Shown here one piece after another: positions 59,302 through 64,000 of a stretch of DNA of 64,000 nucleotides. The notes beneath the pieces were generated by a model that worked only from the letters and a program-made list of their open reading frames with translations, did not search any database and had not been told where the DNA came from. The stretch's first letter is position 1. Every line of letters starts with the position of its first letter. The position numbers and the translations under genes were made by a program. Origin of the DNA: Andrena cerasifolii (Eukaryota > Arthropoda > Insecta > Hymenoptera > Andrenidae); contig NC_135129.1 in the NCBI RefSeq assembly GCF_050908995.1, forward strand, positions 186,001 to 250,000, given 5' to 3'.

Positions 59302-60788
59302 AACCGATATTGAAAAACCGATATTGAAAAACTTATATCGAAAAACTGATATTGCAAAACCGATATTGAAAAACCGATATTGAAACCGATATTGAAAAAC
59401 CGATATTAGGACCGATATTGAAAAACCGATATTGAAAAACCGATATTGAAAAACCGATATTGAAAAACCGATATTAGGACCGATATTGAAAAACCGATAT
59501 TGAAAAACCGATATTGAATCCGATATTAGAACCGATATTGAAAAACCGATATTGAAAAACTGATATTGCAAAACCGATATTCGAAAACCGATATTGCAAC
59601 CGATATTAGAACCGATATTCAAAAACCGATATTGAAAACCAAATATTGAACAACTGATATCAAAAAACTGATATTGAAAAACCGATATTGAAAAACAAAT
59701 ATTGAAAAACCGATATTGAAAAACCGATATTGAAAAACCGATATTAGGACCGATATTGAAAAACCGATATTAGGACCGATATTGAAAAACCGATATTGAA
59801 AAACCGATATTGAATCCGATATTAGAACCGATATTGAAAAACCGATATTGGAGAACAAATATTGAAAAACTGATATTGAAAAACCGATATTGAAAAACCG
59901 ATATTGAAAACCAAATATTGAAAAACTGATATTGAAAAACCGATATTGAAAAACCGATATTGAAAAACCTATACCGAAAAACTGATATTGCAAAACCGAT
60001 ATTGAAAAACCGATATTGAAAAACAAATATTGAAAAACTGATATCGAAAAACTGATATTGAAAAACCGATATTGAAAAACCGATATTGAAAAACAAATAT
60101 TGAAAAACCGATATTGAAAAACCGATATTGAAAAACCGATATTGAAAAACCGATATTGAAAAACCTATATCGAAAAACTGATATTGAAAAACCGATATTG
60201 AAATATCGATATTGAAAAACAAATATTGAAAAACCGATATTGAAAAACCGATATTGAAAAACCGATATTGAAAAAGCGATATTGAAAAACAAATATTGAA
60301 AAACCGATATTGAAAAACCGATATTAGGACCGATATTAGGACCGATATTGAAAAACCGATATTGAATCCGATATTAGAACCGATATTGAAAAACCGATAT
60401 TGGAGAACAAATATTGAAAAACTGATATTGAAAAACCGATATTGAAAAACCGATATTGAAAAACCGATATTGAAAAAGCGATATTGAAAAACAAATATTG
60501 AAAAACTGATATCGAAAAACTGATATTGAAAAACCGATATTGAAATATCGATATTGAAAAACAAATATTGAAAAACCGATATTGAAAAACCGATATTGAA
60601 AAACCGATATTGAAAAAGCGATATTGAAAAACAAATATTGAAAAACCGATATTGAAAAACCGATATTAGGACCGATATTGAAAAACCGATATTAGGACCG
60701 ATATTGAAAAACCGATATTGAAAAACCGATATTGAATCCGATATTAGAACCGATATTGAAAAACCGATATTGGAGAACAAATATTGAA

Positions 60789-61282
60789 AAACTGATATTG
60801 AAAAACCGATATTGAAAAACCGATATTGAAAAACCGATATTGAAAAAGCGATATTGAAAAACAAATATTGAAAAACTTATATCGAATCCGATATTAGAAC
60901 CGATATTGAAAAACAAATATTGAAAAACCGATATTGGAAAACAAATATCGAAAAACTGATATTGAAAAAGCGATATTGAAAAAGCGATATTGAAAAAGCG
61001 ATATTGAAAAACCGATATTGAAAAACCGATATTGAAAAACCGGTATTGAAAAACCTATATCGAAAAACTGATATTGCAAAACCGATATTGAAACCGATAT
61101 TGAAACACCTATATCGAAAAACAAATATTGAAAAACCGACATTGAAAAACCGATATTGAAAAACCGATATTGAAAAACAAATATTGAAAAACTGATATTG
61201 CAAAACCGATATTGAAAAACCGATATTGAAAAACTTATATCGAAAAACTGATATTGCAAAACCGATATTGAAAAACCGATAT
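60789..61282 (+). repeat. Block i, copy 1
   Basis: Repeated at 63507-64000 (offset 2718). Both copies carry the same shortened module, lacking one consensus monomer near its start, and have ggaaaacaaatatcg where the other modules have ggagaacaaatatcg. A shared private lesion makes them sister copies. Confidence 0.9.
60894..61203 (+). repeat. ACCGGT module, 14 bp shorter, in block i
   Basis: One consensus monomer is missing between the starting 12-mer and caaatattg, so ACCGGT (61039) lies 145 rather than 159 bp from the start. It has ggaaaac in place of ggagaac. Confidence 0.88.
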
Positions 61283-62268
61283 TGAAACCGATATTGAAAA
61301 ACCGATAATAGGACCGATATTGAAAAACCGATATTGAAAAACCGATATTGAAAAACCGATATTAGGACCGATATTGAAAAACCGATATTGAAAAACCGAT
61401 ATTGAATCCGATATTAGAACCGATATTGAAAAACCGATATTGAAAAACTGATATTGCAAAACCGATATTCAAAAACCGATATTGCAACCGATATTAGAAC
61501 CGATATTCAAAAACCGATATTGAAAACCAAATATTGAACAACTGATATCAAAAAACTGATATTGAAAAACCGATATTGAAAAACAAATATTGAAAAACCG
61601 ATATTGAAAAACCGATATTGAAAAACCGATATTAGGACCGATATTGAAAAACCGATATTAGGACCGATATTGAAAAACCGATATTGAAAAACCGATATTG
61701 AATCCGATATTAGAACCGATATTGAAAAACCGATATTGGAGAACAAATATTGAAAAACTGATATTGAAAAACCGATATTGAAAAACCGATATTGAAAACC
61801 AAATATTGAAAAACTGATATTGAAAAACCGATATTGAAAAACCGATATTGAAAAACCTATACCGAAAAACTGATATTGCAAAACCGATATTGAAAAACCG
61901 ATATTGAAAAACAAATATTGAAAAACCAATATTGAAAAACTGATATTGAAAAACCGATATTGAAAAAGCGATATTGAAAAACCAATATTGAAAAACTGAT
62001 ATCGAAAAACTGATATTGAAAAACCGATATTGAAAAAGCGATATTGAAAAACCGATATTGAAAAACAAATATTGAAAAACTGATATCGAAAAACTGATAT
62101 CGAAAAACTGATATTGAAAAACCGATATTGAAAAAGCGATATTGAAAAACCGATATTGAAAAACAAATATTGAAAAACTGATATTGAAAAACCGATATTG
62201 AAAAACCGATATTAGGACCGATATTGAAAAACAAATATTGAAAAACTGATATCGAAAAACTGATATTG

Positions 62269-62729
62269 AAAAAGCGATATTGAAAAACCGATATTGAAAA
62301 ACAAATATTGAAAAACTGATATCGAAAAACTGATATCGAAAAACTGATATTGAAAAACCGATATTGAAAAAGCGATATTGAAAAACCGATATTGAAAAAC
62401 AAATATTGAAAAACTGATATTGAAAAACCGATATTGAAAAACCGATATTAGGACCGATATTGAAAAACAAATATTGAAAAACTGATATCGAAAAACTGAT
62501 ATTGAAAAACCGATATTGAAAAACCGATATTGAAAAACAAATATTGAAAAACCAATATTGAAAAACTGATATTGAAAAACCGATATTGAAAAAGCGATAT
62601 TGAAAAACCAATATTGAAAAACTTACATCGAAAAACTGATATTGAAAAACCGATATTGAAAAACCGATATTGAAAAACCGATATTGAAAAAGCGATATTG
62701 AAAAACAAATATTGAAAAACTTATATCGA
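62269..62729 (+). repeat. Block j, copy 1
   Basis: About 461 bp repeated at 63143-63603 (offset 874), rich in ctgatatcg, gcgatattg and ccaatattg monomers. It lies in a 61.9-63.6 kb stretch whose variant mix is unlike the ACCGGT modules on either side. Confidence 0.85.
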
Positions 62730-63142
62730 AAAACTGATATTGAAAAACCGATATTGAAAAAGCGATATTGAAAAACCGATATTGAAAAACAAATATTGAA
62801 AAACTGATATTGAAAAACCGATATTGAAAAACCGATATTAGGACCGATATTGAAAAACAAATATTGAAAAACTGATATCGAAAAACTGATATTGAAAAAC
62901 CGATATTGAAAAACCGATATTGAAAAACAAATATTGAAAAACCAATATTGAAAAACTGATATTGAAAAACCGATATTGAAAAAGCGATATTGAATCCGAT
63001 ACTAGAACCGATATTCAAAAACCGATATTGAAAAACAAATATTGAAAAACTGATATCGAAAAACTGATATTGAAAAACCGATATTGAAAAACAAATATTG
63101 AAAAACTGATATCGAAAAACTGATATTGAAAAACCGATATTG

Positions 63143-63603
63143 AAAAAGCGATATTGAAAAACCGATATTGAAAAACAAATATTGAAAAACTGATATCGAA
63201 AAACTGATATCGAAAAACTGATATTGAAAAACCGATATTGAAAAAGCGATATTGAAAAACCGATATTGAAAAACAAATATTGAAAAACTGATATTGAAAA
63301 ACCGATATTGAAAAACCGATATTAGGACCGATATTGAAAAACAAATATTGAAAAACTGATATCGAAAAACTGATATTGAAAAACCGATATTGAAAAACCG
63401 ATATTGAAAAACAAATATTGAAAAACCAATATTGAAAAACTGATATTGAAAAACCGATATTGAAAAAGCGATATTGAAAAACCAATATTGAAAAACTTAC
63501 ATCGAAAAACTGATATTGAAAAACCGATATTGAAAAACCGATATTGAAAAACCGATATTGAAAAAGCGATATTGAAAAACAAATATTGAAAAACTTATAT
63601 CGA
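63143..63603 (+). repeat. Block j, copy 2
   Basis: Partner of 62269-62729. It ends at cttatatcg, after which this copy enters the aatccgatatta pair that leads into the last module, while copy 1 continues with ctgatattg. Confidence 0.85.
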
Positions 63604-64000
63604 ATCCGATATTAGAACCGATATTGAAAAACAAATATTGAAAAACCGATATTGGAAAACAAATATCGAAAAACTGATATTGAAAAAGCGATATTGAAAA
63701 AGCGATATTGAAAAAGCGATATTGAAAAACCGATATTGAAAAACCGATATTGAAAAACCGGTATTGAAAAACCTATATCGAAAAACTGATATTGCAAAAC
63801 CGATATTGAAACCGATATTGAAACACCTATATCGAAAAACAAATATTGAAAAACCGACATTGAAAAACCGATATTGAAAAACCGATATTGAAAAACAAAT
63901 ATTGAAAAACTGATATTGCAAAACCGATATTGAAAAACCGATATTGAAAAACTTATATCGAAAAACTGATATTGCAAAACCGATATTGAAAAACCGATAT
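63507..64000 (+). repeat. Block i, copy 2 (cut by the window edge)
   Basis: Partner of 60789-61282, still matching at the last base of the window, so the duplicated block continues to the right. Confidence 0.88.
63612..63921 (+). repeat. ACCGGT module, 14 bp shorter, in block i'
   Basis: Carries the same missing monomer and ggaaaac form as the module at 60894, with ACCGGT at 63757. It is the last complete module in the window. Confidence 0.88.

Larger units (their letters stand above)
428..60553. other. Dispersed TATCGATA palindromes, 17 sites
   Basis: The monomer variant aaatatcgatattg (gagatatcg in the first copy) creates the perfect palindrome TATCGATA. Sites start at 428, 5792, 7652, 10666, 12002, 16448, 35798, 37824, 47848, 49718, 51938, 53780, 55920, 58604, 60204 and 60546; I count these 16 securely, and a seventeenth may be missed or miscounted. 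None was seen between 16.5 and 35.8 kb. The octamer equals the Drosophila DRE core bound by DREF, but no function can be claimed without knowing the species. Confidence 0.65.
1461..61550 (+). repeat. Phase-marker monomer aacaactgatatca, 33 dispersed copies
   Basis: This rare 14-mer normally follows aaaaccaaatattg and precedes aaaaactgatattg. Copies start at 1461, 6797, 11381, 12717, 17149, 18349, 20072, 20728, 21648, 23361, 25821, 26331, 27535, 29851, 32947, 34283, 36295, 36511, 38829, 40733, 42173, 44341, 45475, 46333, 48853, 49631, 50723, 52877, 54975, 55045, 56899, 59649 and 61537. Mean spacing is about 1.88 kb but individual spacings range from 70 bp to over 5 kb. It therefore marks a repeatedly duplicated parent block rather than a strict period. 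Confidence 0.85.
1..64000 (+). repeat. 14-bp satellite megaarray filling the window
   Basis: The consensus monomer is aaaaaccgatattg: an A-tract of about five, then CCGATATTG. It repeats head to tail from the first base to the last, with no unique sequence, no Ns and no interspersed element. Frequent variants are aaaaactgatattg, aaaaactgatatcg, aaaaacaaatattg, aaaaagcgatattg, aaaaacctatatcg, aaaaccaaatattg, caaaaccgatattg, gagaacaaatattg and aaaaaccgatattc. A 12-bp class (aaaccgatattg, gaaccgatattg, ggaccgatattg, aatccgatatta) has lost two bases of the A-tract. The consensus is about 29% GC and has one CpG per unit. I saw no run of four T on the + strand, so there is no inverted segment. Arrays like this are typical of eukaryotic heterochromatin; location and species are inference. 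No transcription signal, origin or gene is recognisable anywhere in it. Confidence 0.98.
28340..64000 (+). repeat. Array domain C (ACCGGT and cgaagaactg rich)
   Basis: From about 28.3 kb the variant cgaagaactg appears for the first time and ACCGGT returns, with about 31 sites to the window end. The gatgttg variant is last seen at 31262. Its two copies here lie in a block that duplicates the end of domain B (see 30811-32820). The domain holds most of the 324-bp modules and the cleanest duplications, so it looks like the most recently rearranged part of the window. It continues past the right edge. Confidence 0.7.

Noticed and set aside
1..64000. CRISPR array
   Set aside because: Units abut directly with no unique spacers, the unit is 14 bp rather than about 24-40 bp, and no cas-like gene is present.
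1..64000. Telomere repeat
   Set aside because: The monomer lacks G-runs on either strand and does not resemble TTAGGG, TTAGG, TTTAGGG or similar telomeric units.
1..64000. CENP-B box or other known centromere protein site
   Set aside because: Nothing like the CENP-B box core (TTCG with a GC-rich A..CGGGA tail) is present in any monomer variant. A centromeric role remains only a possibility from array type.
1..64000. Plus-strand coding under a code in which TGA is read as an amino acid
   Set aside because: The consensus + frames would open, but TAG from the attag 12-mers and other stops break them every few hundred bases or less, and no conserved protein feature appears.
1..64000. Inverted repeats or cruciform-forming segments
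   Set aside because: Only short palindromes inside monomers (AATATT, GATATC, ATCGAT, ACCGGT, TATCGATA) are present. No monomer occurs in reverse orientation.

Overview
This 64-kb window is one uninterrupted satellite DNA array from end to end, and I see no gene, RNA gene, transposon, CRISPR array or unique sequence in it. The basic unit is a 14-bp monomer, aaaaaccgatattg, in head-to-tail orientation with its A-tract always on the + strand. There are roughly 4,600 monomers, counting 14-bp units and a minority of 12-bp units. A megasatellite of this purity and size points to a eukaryotic chromosome, probably constitutive heterochromatin (pericentromeric, centromeric or subtelomeric). The sequence does not let me name the species. 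Both window edges cut the array, so its true size and flanks are unknown.

The array is strongly organised above the monomer. A limited alphabet of variants recurs in fixed orders: ctgatattg, ctgatatcg, caaatattg, gcgatattg, cctatatcg/cctataccg, a terminal c or a in place of g, and 12-bp forms such as ggaccgatattg, gaaccgatattg and aatccgatatta. These form blocks of hundreds of bases to about 2 kb that have been copied repeatedly. A rare 14-mer, aacaactgatatca, occurs 33 times by my count at a mean spacing near 1.9 kb and is a useful phase marker. A 324-bp module carrying the array's ACCGGT variant is present in 11 full and 5 variant copies.

Region by region: 1-8.7 kb (domain A) carries the ACCGGT module and a degenerate duplication at a distance of about 5.4 kb. 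Domain B (about 8.7-28.3 kb) lacks ACCGGT and is enriched for gatgttg, atactg and attc variants, with block duplications at offsets of 230, 3299 and 5454 bp. Domain C (about 28.3-64 kb) regains ACCGGT, gains a cgaagaactg variant not seen earlier, and contains the youngest-looking events. These include a direct tandem duplication of 1904 bp (37877-41684) and duplications at offsets of 1870, 1134, 2140/2166, 3150/3220, 2718, 874 and 70 bp.

The - strand has many long stop-free frames. They are a consequence of the monomer having no stop codon on that strand while 14 is not a multiple of 3. The frames I checked open on TTG and none looks like a gene. The window's interest lies in satellite evolution and chromatin rather than in any encoded system. 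All copy counts and block edges come from reading by eye and should be treated as close but not computed.
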